Source of the DNA: Cyclobacteriaceae bacterium
Lineage (GTDB): Bacteria > Bacteroidota > Bacteroidia > Cytophagales > Cyclobacteriaceae
DNA length: 45,344 bases
Assembly (NCBI GenBank): GCA_028281285.1
Contig: JANQKF010000005.1
Span: forward strand, 1-45,344
Direction: 5' to 3'
The position numbers and the translations under genes were made by a program. The stretch's first letter is position 1. Every line of letters begins with the position of its first letter. The notes below the pieces were generated by a model. That model saw nothing but the letters and a program-made list of their open reading frames with translations. It was not told the DNA's origin and made no database searches. This document shows, piece after piece, positions 1 to 7,540 of this stretch.

Positions 1-246
1 GACCAGGATTTTAATATCGTGGATGAAACCACTGACTTTGCCTATACCCGGGTTACAGCCGCTGCCCAGAATACCAAAACGGTCTATTCACTGAGTAGAA
101 CTATTCCAAGGGGTGGTTTTATGTATATCTATCTCTCCAATGAGAGTACTGATAACATGGAGGTCTATTTTGATGAGTTGGAGATCACTCATACCAAGGG
201 CAAAATCCTGCAGGAAGATCATTACTATCCCTTTGGGATGAATATA
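1..246 (+). repeat. RHS anchor repeat, copy 1
   Basis: This 246-bp stretch recurs at 4904-5149. Read codon by codon I count nine differences, all synonymous third-position changes, so the encoded residues are identical. Similarity at the DNA level stops sharply after the ATGAATATA that follows the YYPFGM codons, whereas the protein stays similar for about 12 more residues. It is probably the homologous recombination tract for tip exchange. Confidence 0.9.
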
Positions 247-1218
247 TCTGCTTTATCATCCTCTGCTCCTCTTTCAAAACCTAATGACTTCAATACTTTC
301 CAAGGGCAAGAAAGAACCGAAGATTTTGGTTTACATTGGACTCAATTCAAATGGAGAAATCATGATCCACAAATCGGAAGATTCTTCAATATTGATCCTT
401 TAGCAGATAAATATGTATACAACAGTCCTTATGCCTTTAGCGAAAATAGAGTTGTTGATGGGGTAGAGTTAGAAGGATTAGAGTATATGCACTATACTGT
501 AATAATGGATGCAAATGGTAAATTCAAGCACAGGGAATTGACCAATGATTACAGAGGTCAAATCAACTTTGATTATGAAGAATACTCCGAATCATTTGGA
601 CCTAGAGGTAGAGGGATACTTTATACAACTTATGAGGAAGATGCAAATGGAAACCTTATCTTTAAAAGTGAGAAAATGGTACATGCTCAAGATTCTTGGA
701 GGAATAGAATGGAAAGACATGGTATCTATACTGGAGCTGGATCCATTACTCTTAAAGGACCTGAATTTGATACTAAAACTCAACCAAATAATAGGTATGA
801 CTTTACGCAGAGACCAATAGACATGGTTGACGCTATGGCTAGACTTCATGATATGGAGCAAGCTGTAAAAGGATTCAAATCTTTTACTGAGATAAAATGG
901 ATTTTTAGCGATATTAGGTTATTAAATAGGTTAACGGCATACAGGGGTGCTTTGGCAGATGGTAGAATCACCACAGACCCTTATACTGGAAGAGCACCGA
1001 GTAATGAATCCAGGAGAACTATGAATAGAGCAATTACGTTCTTCAGTCTTGAAATTGGAAGAAAAAAAGCCCGCATGGCTTGGCTACATGTCACAGGTCA
1101 GGTAAGTTTTGAAGATTATATGTCCTTTTTAAATGAAGTGAGTTTGGTCTCACAAGAGCCAGTCACATTTCCAAAACCAGATGCAACACAAAGTAATAGT
1201 AATGGCGGGGGTAATTAG
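1..1218 (+). CDS. RHS repeat protein, C-terminal part with phospholipase A2-like toxin tip (5' truncated by window)
   Basis: The reading frame is open at base 1, so the RHS shell lies upstream of the window; a GTG at 19 is only an internal codon. The first ~90 residues are the end of the RHS core with the Bacteroidota motif YYPFGM, followed by the RHS-associated core end (GRFFNIDPLA, then SPYAFSENRVVDGVELEG). The variable tip follows. Within it the stretch PIDMVDAMARLHDMEQ (HD at 847-852) resembles the DxxARxHD catalytic motif of phospholipase A2-like domains, so the tip is predicted to attack membrane phospholipids; this is inference from one motif. The 3' end overlaps the next gene, a lipoprotein immunity candidate, as expected for a toxin-immunity pair. 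The region is visibly more AT-rich than the housekeeping genes further right. Confidence 0.8.
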   Translation, partial: DQDFNIVDETTDFAYTRVTAAAQNTKTVYSLSRTIPRGGFMYIYLSNESTDNMEVYFDELEITHTKGKILQEDHYYPFGMNISALSSSAPLSKPNDFNTFQGQERTEDFGLHWTQFKWRNHDPQIGRFFNIDPLADKYVYNSPYAFSENRVVDGVELEGLEYMHYTVIMDANGKFKHRELTNDYRGQINFDYEEYSESFGPRGRGILYTTYEEDANGNLIFKSEKMVHAQDSWRNRMERHGIYTGAGSITLKGPEFDTKTQPNNRYDFTQRPIDMVDAMARLHDMEQAVKGFKSFTEIKWIFSDIRLLNRLTAYRGALADGRITTDPYTGRAPSNESRRTMNRAITFFSLEIGRKKARMAWLHVTGQVSFEDYMSFLNEVSLVSQEPVTFPKPDATQSNSNGGGN

Positions 1219-1663
1219 AAATAGTTTTTTAGTGTTATTGATCTTGTCATTGACAGGGTGTTATTATTCTAGTTTTTCATTGGACGAAGAAAAACTCAGA
1301 ATGCGCAATGGTAGAATTAATTGGGACTTTGATCTGTCCAAAATTACTGTCTTGGATGTAGATGATAGTGGATTACCAGTTGAGTATGAAAATGACACCA
1401 TTCTTACTATGAGATTTCAAGGCACCAGACCTTTAAAATCTATCTATTTCTACCAGAAGAATGAAGGCTATTATTGGGATTATTTTAATATTCCGAATTT
1501 TGAGAAGTTTGAAACCTGTCCGTTAAAGTTTCAAATTGGTTCATGGTATCGAATCGCTGGATTACAAAAAGGTTCAATTGCCGATTATGAAATATTTTTC
1601 AAAGTTCTACAAGATGGTACCTTTGAGCAATATGATCAGCATATTAAAGTGTCCCCATTCTAA
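1202..1663 (+). CDS. Predicted lipoprotein immunity protein for the RHS phospholipase-like tip
   Basis: A protein of about 153 residues beginning at the ATG at 1202 (an in-frame ATG at 1181 lies further inside the toxin gene). The N-terminus is a lipoprotein signal: MAGVIRNSFLVLL followed by lipobox LSLTGC. The mature part is hydrophilic with several aromatic residues and no family I recognise. It overlaps the 3' end of the RHS gene by 17 bp, the usual arrangement for translational coupling of a toxin and its immunity protein. A periplasm-facing lipoprotein would fit a toxin acting on phospholipids at the membrane. A terminator follows at 1686-1714. Immunity function is inferred from position and export signal. 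Confidence 0.65.
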   Translation: MAGVIRNSFLVLLILSLTGCYYSSFSLDEEKLRMRNGRINWDFDLSKITVLDVDDSGLPVEYENDTILTMRFQGTRPLKSIYFYQKNEGYYWDYFNIPNFEKFETCPLKFQIGSWYRIAGLQKGSIADYEIFFKVLQDGTFEQYDQHIKVSPF

Positions 1664-1685
1664 TTAGATATCTAAACTAAAACAA

Positions 1686-1714
1686 AACCTCTGTCCTATG
1701 GTCAGGGGTTTTTT
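1686..1714 (+). terminator. Rho-independent terminator after the first immunity gene
   Basis: Stem AACCTCTG / CAGGGGTT with one T-G wobble, followed by six T residues. It separates the expressed RHS/immunity pair from the first displaced tip. Confidence 0.75.
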
Positions 1715-1722
1715 CATGCTCT

Positions 1723-2685
1723 TTGGCCAAACCCAATAGATATAAATTCAATGGCAACGAAGAGCAGCGAGACTTTGATTGGAGCATCTATGACTTTAAT
1801 GCAAGGCTCTATGACCAACAATTGGCGACATTCTTATCTGTTGATCCAATGGCAGAGTTGAGCTTCGGTCTCACACCTTACAGATATGGGGCCAATAATC
1901 CAGTTCTTTTCAGAGATCCCGATGGTCTATTTGAATTTAATTCTTACCAAGCATATGTTGATTATGCTAAGGCAAACGACTTGACAGTTATGGATAGGAG
2001 CAGCATAGGAACTCAAGGTCATTGGTTAGCTTCTGACAGAAGAACTGACAGTAACGTTTGGCATGATGCAAATGTTTTCAATTTAGTTACAGGACAGTAC
2101 AACCAGTACACTACAATTACTCAAAGAACTGCATTTTATGAATGGATGGCAGGAGTATTTGAGGCTCAAGGACATGAGGTACAATGGGTTGGAGCTGCTT
2201 ATGCTGTTGCATCTTTAATGATGAGAATGGACAATGAGTACGTGGGGGCAATGGTTGATGGTTTTAATGACGATATTGTAGGGTTTGCTAATGCAGGTAA
2301 TAAAATGATTTTTGATGACGTATTCGATCGATTGAGATCTCTGTTTATCTTAGGTGAAGAAAAGCGACCATTAACTGGTAATATTGCTAAAGAGTGGGAT
2401 ATTGAAACCCTTAGGAGGGAGCAGTTTGATATTGTTGATGACTTATACCAAAAGTTGAGTAAAAACAATCCAGCAGCGGTGAAAATACTAGAGGTATTAT
2501 CTCATACGACTCCAGTACCAATAATTGACACTGGAATGAAGGACTTAACTTTTAAGGGAGATTTACTTAATCCTCAGGATCGCTTTGATCATGGAATGAC
2601 TAATATGGTAGAATACTACAAAATCCTAAGAGGAAGAAGGAATCCGAAAATGCGAGATGCTGCTTTTCAGAGATATAAGAGATGA
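1723..2685 (+). CDS. Displaced (orphan) RHS tip cassette, unknown toxin activity
   Basis: About 320 residues. It begins abruptly at AKPNRYKFNGNEEQ, i.e. within the RHS core just after the point where tips join the shell, then has LATFLSVDPMAELSFGLTPYRYGANNPVLFRDPDG, the RHS-associated core end. The frame is open upstream only to a TAA at 1678 and contains no ATG before the RHS homology; the nominal start is TTG at 1723. It sits directly behind a terminator, so it is probably silent unless recombined onto the RHS shell. The tip (residues ~70-320) includes a helical region around QWVGAAYAVASLMMRM and LTGNIAKEWD; I cannot assign an activity. Its TGA overlaps the ATG of the next gene. Confidence 0.75.
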   Translation: MAKPNRYKFNGNEEQRDFDWSIYDFNARLYDQQLATFLSVDPMAELSFGLTPYRYGANNPVLFRDPDGLFEFNSYQAYVDYAKANDLTVMDRSSIGTQGHWLASDRRTDSNVWHDANVFNLVTGQYNQYTTITQRTAFYEWMAGVFEAQGHEVQWVGAAYAVASLMMRMDNEYVGAMVDGFNDDIVGFANAGNKMIFDDVFDRLRSLFILGEEKRPLTGNIAKEWDIETLRREQFDIVDDLYQKLSKNNPAAVKILEVLSHTTPVPIIDTGMKDLTFKGDLLNPQDRFDHGMTNMVEYYKILRGRRNPKMRDAAFQRYKR

Positions 2686-3728
2686 AGAAATTAATTCAGA
2701 TAATAATAGTGAGCTTGATTGTTTTGCAGCAAATTAGCTGTCAGACAAAAAGTGACCAGTTGATGGAGGATGCTATAATTCTGTTTGAGAATGACCACAA
2801 TTGGGTTTCAAATTCCATCACTTTTCATGAAGATGTACTGTATTATGGTACGTGGGAAAATGACCTTTATGCTGTTGATTTTAAAACTCGAGAAGTTCTG
2901 TGGTCTATAGAGCTAGAAGATGTTCTTCTTCGAAAAGTTATCTTCACCAATAGAGGTTTGTTGATTGTGCTTAACACAGGGGATGTGTCATTGTTTGACT
3001 ATGATGGAAAACAACTGAATAAGCTCAACCTTGGAGGAAGAATAAAGACTGACCCTTTAATCTATGGTGATGATGTTATAATCTCTGTAAGAGGCAAAGG
3101 GATTACTAGACTGGACTTAAGTTCGTTTACAATATCAGTATTTCTACCAAGTACAGAACAATTAACAACTACACAGCCTGTGATCAAAAATGATTTTCTT
3201 TTGGTCGGAGATTTGAATGATCAAATTCTATGTTATGATTTGCGAGAAGAAGAACTGCGTTGGTCTTATAGTACTGAACGTTCATTACAGTCTAACTTGG
3301 TTCTTTCTGATAGTTCAGTTTACGTTGCAGTTATGAAAACGTTGTCACAGGAAACACAGTTAGTGCGGCTCAGTTTTGAAACAGGTCACTTAATCAGGAG
3401 TTCTAAGTCTGAGGTAGATATTCGTAGAAATCCAGTTGTATACAACAACAATTTGATTTTCAGCTCATCTCATGGTGTTATTAAGGCATTTGATAAGCAA
3501 GAATTAACAGATTCATGGAGTGTTGATGCTGGATATTTTCCCTCTACAGAATTTTTAGTAAGTGACAATATGATTTTCTTCGGAACTACAAACTTTAAAC
3601 TCTTCTCTTTACAAGATGGTGAAATAGTCGAAACTATCTCCTTGGACCACGGCTTGGGTAATCCGTTTTTATTGGAGGGTAAAGTGACTTTGCCCTATGG
3701 AAACAAGTTGATTGCCTTGAATAGATAG
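2682..3728 (+). CDS. PQQ-like beta-propeller lipoprotein, predicted immunity protein of the orphan tip
   Basis: 348 residues. The N-terminus MKKLIQIIIVSLIVLQQISCQ is a lipoprotein signal with Cys at ~20. The rest is a series of ~40-residue repeats typical of PQQ/quinoprotein-like propeller blades (VLYYGTWENDLYAVD, LLVGDLNDQILCYDL, IFFGTTNFKLFSL). The start overlaps the RHS tip stop in an ATGA arrangement, so tip and partner are coupled. A beta-propeller lipoprotein is unusual as an immunity protein, but the position right after a tip is the best clue to role. An IS1-like end and a terminator follow. Alternative: a BamB-like accessory lipoprotein carried by chance. Confidence 0.7.
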   Translation: MKKLIQIIIVSLIVLQQISCQTKSDQLMEDAIILFENDHNWVSNSITFHEDVLYYGTWENDLYAVDFKTREVLWSIELEDVLLRKVIFTNRGLLIVLNTGDVSLFDYDGKQLNKLNLGGRIKTDPLIYGDDVIISVRGKGITRLDLSSFTISVFLPSTEQLTTTQPVIKNDFLLVGDLNDQILCYDLREEELRWSYSTERSLQSNLVLSDSSVYVAVMKTLSQETQLVRLSFETGHLIRSSKSEVDIRRNPVVYNNNLIFSSSHGVIKAFDKQELTDSWSVDAGYFPSTEFLVSDNMIFFGTTNFKLFSLQDGEIVETISLDHGLGNPFLLEGKVTLPYGNKLIALNR

Positions 3729-3738
3729 TTCCCATAAT

Positions 3739-3758
3739 GGGTAGTGATTCCAATTATC
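3739..3758 (+). repeat. IS1-like terminal sequence, site 1
   Basis: GGTAGTGATTCCAATTATC, 12 nt after the propeller gene's stop. It matches sites at 4767 and 6666 over 17 of 18 bases and resembles the IS1 terminal inverted repeat (GGTnATGnnnCCAACTTA type). No transposase accompanies it, so it is a solo end. Confidence 0.6.
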
Positions 3759-3780
3759 AAACAACACTAGAATAAAACAT

Positions 3781-3812
3781 AAAGCTCTCTATCATTGATG
3801 GGGAGCTTTTTT
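3781..3812 (+). terminator. Rho-independent terminator after the propeller gene
   Basis: Stem AAGCTCTC / GGGAGCTT with a T-rich tail (TTTTTT). The sequence following it (3815-3870) resembles 4844-4903, the segment preceding the second RHS anchor, suggesting a shared cassette junction. Confidence 0.65.
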
Positions 3813-3951
3813 ATTTTCTAAAAACCAACTAGGGCCAGTTTCCAGAAAATAAGAAGGCCATCCTTTTTTGCGGCCTAAGAAATGGTAAATTAAGCAAAGT
3901 ATGCACGAGCTACAGGCTTGAGTCAGCTGAGGGAAAACTTGCAACTTTAGT

Positions 3952-4743
3952 ATGAAGCACAAAAAACTTGTTACCACTCTATCACTTTTGCTTATGGTTC
4001 TTTGCTCATGTGAAAAAGAATCTGAGACGAGTCATGTCGGAGTCTTAAGAAAGAAAGTTTGGACAGAATCAAGCTACGAAGGAGATAGGCTATTGGATCA
4101 AAGAATCACGAAGGTGGAGTATTTCGACCAATTCGGAAAACTAGCCATTGACACTTTATTTTTCGAAAATGATTCTGGGTTTCAAACCAATCGTTACACA
4201 AATGATCTTGTTGACACTTCGTTTCTCTGGCTTCAGCCTAATATATTGTATCAGACTTTTACAAAATATGACAATCAGGGCAATGGTATTTCAATGACAA
4301 GTATCAAAGGTTCTGATACTACCAGAGTCGATTTCAATAATAGATTTGATAACCGAGGACGATTAACTGAACTTTCGTCCACAAGCCCTGAGACTTTATT
4401 AATTGTAGAGTTTGACTATCAGGATACTCTGTTGACAGAAAAAAGGACATATCGGGTAGAAAACGATCAGACCAAAAGACTGAACGAGCTTGAGAAAAAT
4501 TATTATGATAGTAGTTTGTTTCTCATTTCTTCAACAGTTGAATACCTAACAAATGAGGTCAAAGATAGTACAACTTATTTCAAGGATGACCGAGGAAATA
4601 TCTCCAAGATTTTGACTTTTAGCAATAATGTTTTGGTGTCTACGGAGATGATAGATGAAAAGAATGGGGAGGAAATTATAACTGTGATATATCCTTTTGA
4701 TCAAAACAAGGTTGTCAGAAACTCAAAATCATTCTATTGGTAG
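3952..4743 (+). CDS. Lipoprotein, possible orphan immunity protein
   Basis: 263 residues with a clear lipoprotein signal (MKHKKLVTTLSLLLMVLCSC, Cys ~20). The mature region has loose repeats with YD/RHS-like flavour (KYDNQGNG, FDNRGRLTEL, FKDDRGNIS), a pattern seen in many Bacteroidota surface lipoproteins. No toxin tip precedes it; only cassette-junction-like sequence does (3815-3950), so it may be an immunity gene whose toxin was lost. It is followed, like its neighbours, by an IS1-like end and a strong terminator. Function not recognised; the immunity role is inferred solely from location. Confidence 0.6.
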   Translation: MKHKKLVTTLSLLLMVLCSCEKESETSHVGVLRKKVWTESSYEGDRLLDQRITKVEYFDQFGKLAIDTLFFENDSGFQTNRYTNDLVDTSFLWLQPNILYQTFTKYDNQGNGISMTSIKGSDTTRVDFNNRFDNRGRLTELSSTSPETLLIVEFDYQDTLLTEKRTYRVENDQTKRLNELEKNYYDSSLFLISSTVEYLTNEVKDSTTYFKDDRGNISKILTFSNNVLVSTEMIDEKNGEEIITVIYPFDQNKVVRNSKSFYW

Positions 4744-4764
4744 GTAGGACATCAAATAGGTATT

Positions 4765-4789
4765 GGGTAGTGCTTCCAATTATCTGGTG
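4765..4789 (+). repeat. IS1-like terminal sequence, site 2
   Basis: Bases 4767-4789 are identical over 23 nt to 6666-6688 beside the IS1 transposase. Core GTAGTGCTTCCAATTATC. It lies 23 nt after the lipoprotein stop, with the terminator of that gene beyond it. Confidence 0.7.
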
Positions 4790-4816
4790 ATACCAAAACA
4801 ATAAGAATAGACAAGA

Positions 4817-4849
4817 TAGAGGCCGGTTTTTAGCCGGCCTCTATTTTTT
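4817..4849 (+). terminator. Strong Rho-independent terminator before the second displaced RHS tip
   Basis: Perfect 10-bp stem TAGAGGCCGG / CCGGCCTCTA with a 7-nt loop and six T residues. It shields the following RHS fragment from upstream transcription. Confidence 0.9.
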
Positions 4850-4903
4850 CAAAAACCAAAAAAGGCCTTCGAAAAAATAAGAAGACTCTTCCCTACTCTT
4901 TTT

Positions 4904-5149
4904 GACCAGGATTTTAATATTGTGGATGAAACCACTGACTTTGCCTATACCCGGGTTACAGCCGCTGCCCAGAATACCAAAACTGTTTATTCACTAAGTA
5001 GAACTATTCCAAGGGGTGGTTTTATGTATATCTATCTCTCCAATGAGAGCACCGATAACATGGAGGTCTACTTTGATGAGTTGGAGATTACTCATACCAA
5101 GGGCAAAATCCTGCAGGAAGATCATTATTATCCCTTTGGGATGAATATA
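4904..5149 (+). repeat. RHS anchor repeat, copy 2
   Basis: Second copy of the 1-246 tract (237 of 246 bases identical, all nine changes synonymous). It fronts a different toxin tip. Confidence 0.9.
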
Positions 5150-6268
5150 AGTGCACTTTCTAGTACTGCGCCTTTAAGTAAGCCTAATTCATTTAAAGCT
5201 AATAGTTCAACAGAGTTTAATACTGATCTTAACATAGACTGGTATGAAACCTTGTATAGAAGTTTCGACCCTCAAATAGGTAAATTTCTACAGATTGATG
5301 CTTTAACAGAAATTTTGAATAGTGACTCACTATATAATTTTAGTTTTAATAACCCAATCAGCTTTAGTGATTTCACTGGTTTAATGGGGGACAACTGCCC
5401 TACTGGTAATTGTGACAACTACATATATGGGGAAGGGGAAAGAAGTGGGATTTATGATTATACAATAGAAGCTGACAGACCAGACCCAATGGCAATAGGC
5501 AGAAGCATGAGTGCTTATCATAGCTTCCTCTATGATCTGTCATTGCAAAATAATGTAATAAGTAGAGGTTTATATTCAGCATACACTGAAGGTGGAGCAG
5601 GAGCTCTTAGAGGTATTTTTGGTCAATCTAGAACACTGAGCTCTACTACTGATGGATATAGAGCAGCAATCCAACATGGTAGAGATTATATCAGACCAAT
5701 AGGTCAACTGGTGGCATATGGTATTGGTGGAACTATGGTTGCAGCTGTTGCTGCACCAGCATTAGTCAAAGCACTTCCATCAGTAGGTGCAATTAGTGCA
5801 ACTATTGATCTTAGTTCCCAAGTTATTGGAAATACTCTTGCTAATGGAGGGAACATTAGTGCAGCGCTTGGGAATGTTAACCTAACATCGGTTGGAATAT
5901 CAGCATTAAACCCTACCGCTTCTTTAAGAAATGTTCTTTTGAACTCCACAATATCCAGTTCATTCGATATAAGTTCTAACGGTGGAATTAATACTATATT
6001 TAATGGTCAGTCTGCAGCTAATGTTGGAACGAATGTAGCATTTTCACTTGGAGCTTATGGTGTCTTTAGGGGGGGTGGAGTTCTTGGACAATCTGGAATG
6101 ACAAATTCAAGGAGAATGATGCAAAGTTTACAAAATGCTGGATTTACAGCTGGTTCTAAAGTCATGAATAGGGAAGCTTACATATTAGGAGTGTCCTTTA
6201 TTTTGAATAAAACTGGTGCTTCAGCAGGCGCGGCCAGTGTCATTTCAAATAATCTATTAGGGAATTAG
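4922..6268 (+). CDS. Displaced RHS fragment with anchor and Gly/Ala-rich, membrane-active-looking tip
   Basis: About 448 residues from a GTG; the frame is open back to a TAG at 4817 but has no ATG before residue 35, so it is unlikely to be made as a normal protein in place. Residues 1-81 are identical to the RHS gene at the left edge, including YYPFGM. The RHS core end follows (DPQIGKFLQIDAL, SFNNPISFSDFTGL). The tip has a hydrophobic Gly/Ala/Ser-rich stretch (roughly residues 260-400, e.g. LVAYGIGGTMVAAVAAPALV) that resembles pore-forming or membrane-inserting segments; this is a guess from composition. A small membrane protein follows 4 bp downstream and is the likely immunity partner. Confidence 0.75.
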   Translation: MDETTDFAYTRVTAAAQNTKTVYSLSRTIPRGGFMYIYLSNESTDNMEVYFDELEITHTKGKILQEDHYYPFGMNISALSSTAPLSKPNSFKANSSTEFNTDLNIDWYETLYRSFDPQIGKFLQIDALTEILNSDSLYNFSFNNPISFSDFTGLMGDNCPTGNCDNYIYGEGERSGIYDYTIEADRPDPMAIGRSMSAYHSFLYDLSLQNNVISRGLYSAYTEGGAGALRGIFGQSRTLSSTTDGYRAAIQHGRDYIRPIGQLVAYGIGGTMVAAVAAPALVKALPSVGAISATIDLSSQVIGNTLANGGNISAALGNVNLTSVGISALNPTASLRNVLLNSTISSSFDISSNGGINTIFNGQSAANVGTNVAFSLGAYGVFRGGGVLGQSGMTNSRRMMQSLQNAGFTAGSKVMNREAYILGVSFILNKTGASAGAASVISNNLLGN

Positions 6269-6272
6269 TCAA

Positions 6273-6656
6273 ATGTTACCAGAGAACTATCAACCATCCA
6301 GACCTCTTGTAATTATTAGCATAATTATCTTGTCGAGTTTTGTAATTTATATAATCAGTCAAAACGTAATGAGAAAGGATGCTTTCTCATCTGGAGCTAG
6401 GTATACCATCGGTTATACAAAGGACAAGTACTTGACTACAAATGGCTGGAATATAAAATATAGTTACAAAGTTAATGGTGTGGAGTATGAAGGAAGTACA
6501 AGGCATACACACAACAGTATTGTTCCAAAAGGTCGTTATTGGGTTAAGTTCTCCATTGACAAACCGAGTGTGAGTAAAATTTTTCAAGACAGACCAATTC
6601 CTTCGAATATTGAGTCTTTGCCACCTGAAGGAGTGGTATCTTTAAGAAATAGGTAA
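6273..6656 (+). CDS. Small membrane protein, predicted immunity protein
   Basis: 127 residues. One N-terminal membrane segment (PLVIISIIILSSFVIYIISQ, ~10-30) followed by an extracytoplasmic beta-rich domain with KYSYKVNGVEYEGSTRHTHN and KGRYWVKFSIDKPSVSKI, reminiscent of DUF3592-type small membrane proteins. It starts 4 bp after the RHS tip stop. Like the other putative immunity proteins here it is membrane-associated, which fits a toxin that acts at the membrane. It is followed within 10 nt by the IS1-like left end. Immunity role is inferred from position. Confidence 0.6.
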   Translation: MLPENYQPSRPLVIISIIILSSFVIYIISQNVMRKDAFSSGARYTIGYTKDKYLTTNGWNIKYSYKVNGVEYEGSTRHTHNSIVPKGRYWVKFSIDKPSVSKIFQDRPIPSNIESLPPEGVVSLRNR

Positions 6657-6665
6657 CAATATTCA

Positions 6666-7356
6666 GTAGTGCTTCCAATTATCTGGTGCTATTTCTATGA
6701 ATTGTCAAAGCTGCTCTAACCCCTGTATCAAAGCAGGAAAACAACCCAATGGGAAACAAAAGTATTATTGTAAGAACTGTAGGCGTTATCAACAACTCAG
6801 TTATCCATATTCCGCCTGTGAACAAAAGAACAGATTACTCTTTATTAAGTGTTTACAAGTCGGAAATAGTCTGAGAGGTATTCAATCGATTACCGGAATT
6901 TCAATGAATACTCAGCTTAGATGGATTAGAGAATTAGGCAAAACCATCAAACCTCCCAACACCTTTCTACCTGATGATACTTATGAGTTGGATGAACTGT
7001 GTACCTATGTCGGGAATAAGAACAAGCGCAGATGGGTGGTGAGTGCTATTTCCAGAACCACAGGGTCTGTAGTGGATGTCGTTGTGGGTGCCAGAACAAA
7101 AGCCAACCTCAAACTAGTGGTAGACAAGCTCTTAGCTTTATCCCCAAAGGCAATTTATACTGATAGACTTCAGGCCTATGGCAGCTTGATCCCTAAGCAT
7201 TTACATCAAATTAAAAGAAGAGGAATCAATAAGATTGAGCGTTATCACCTCAATCTGAGAACGCATATCAAGAGATTAAATCGAAGAACCATTTGCTTTT
7301 CCAAGAAGCTGGATTTATTGTGTCACTTGGTCAAAATCTATGCATGGGGTACTTGA
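6666..7356 (+). mobile_element. IS1-family insertion sequence (left end plus transposase; right end not identified)
   Basis: The left terminal sequence (GTAGTGCTTCCAATTATC, from 6666) lies 31 nt ahead of a single-frame IS1-family transposase. A matching inverted right end is not visible in the ~60 bp after the transposase stop, so the element may be truncated there or strongly diverged. The true right boundary is therefore uncertain. Confidence 0.7.
6697..7356 (+). CDS. IS1-family transposase
   Basis: 219 residues in one uninterrupted frame, unlike the frameshifted InsA/InsB of enteric IS1 but usual for Bacteroidota members. N-terminal zinc-finger-like Cys pairs (CQSCSNPCIK and YYCKNCRRYQQ) and a helix-turn-helix (GNSLRGIQSITGISMNTQLRWI) precede the DDE catalytic part: D at ELDELCTYVGNKNKRRWVV, D in IYTDRLQAYGSL, E in NKIERYHLNLRTHIKRLNRR. 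Length and ends look complete, so the gene may be active. It sits at the 3' edge of the toxin array and shares its left end with solo copies at 3739 and 4765. Confidence 0.9.
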   Translation: MNCQSCSNPCIKAGKQPNGKQKYYCKNCRRYQQLSYPYSACEQKNRLLFIKCLQVGNSLRGIQSITGISMNTQLRWIRELGKTIKPPNTFLPDDTYELDELCTYVGNKNKRRWVVSAISRTTGSVVDVVVGARTKANLKLVVDKLLALSPKAIYTDRLQAYGSLIPKHLHQIKRRGINKIERYHLNLRTHIKRLNRRTICFSKKLDLLCHLVKIYAWGT

Positions 7357-7440
7357 TCAAGATACCAGGCCTCATTAAGGAGATTTCTCACCTGATCATT
7401 CAGGTTCGAAATGACGTGGAGGGATGAGTAGATGCTGAAA

Positions 7441-7540
7441 GATCCTGACCTGCATCAGGACATGCTTCAGCATGACATACTCTTTTAGTTTCTAAAGTCA
7501 TCCTGAACCTGTCTGCCGACAGGCAGGCTTGTTTCAGGAT
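7441..7540. repeat. Palindromic intergenic repeats (Cytophagales-type)
   Basis: 7441-7476 (GATCCTGACC...CAGGAC...ATGAC) is repeated in direct orientation at 7844-7879 with only a few changes. 7501-7539 is a nested palindrome: TCCTGAA / TTCAGGA enclosing CCTGTCTGCCGACAGGCAGG. Such GTCATCCTGAA... units are multi-copy in many Bacteroidota genomes. The pair flanks the GIY-YIG pseudogene. Confidence 0.7.

Noticed and set aside
3833-3955. Short open frame ending in TGA overlapping the ATG of the lipoprotein at 3952, as a possible toxin-tip remnant
   Set aside because: It has no start codon, about 40 codons and no recognisable RHS residues; the overlap alone is not enough.
7357-7420. Right inverted repeat of the IS1 element
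   Set aside because: No segment here convincingly matches the reverse complement of the left end, so no right end was annotated.
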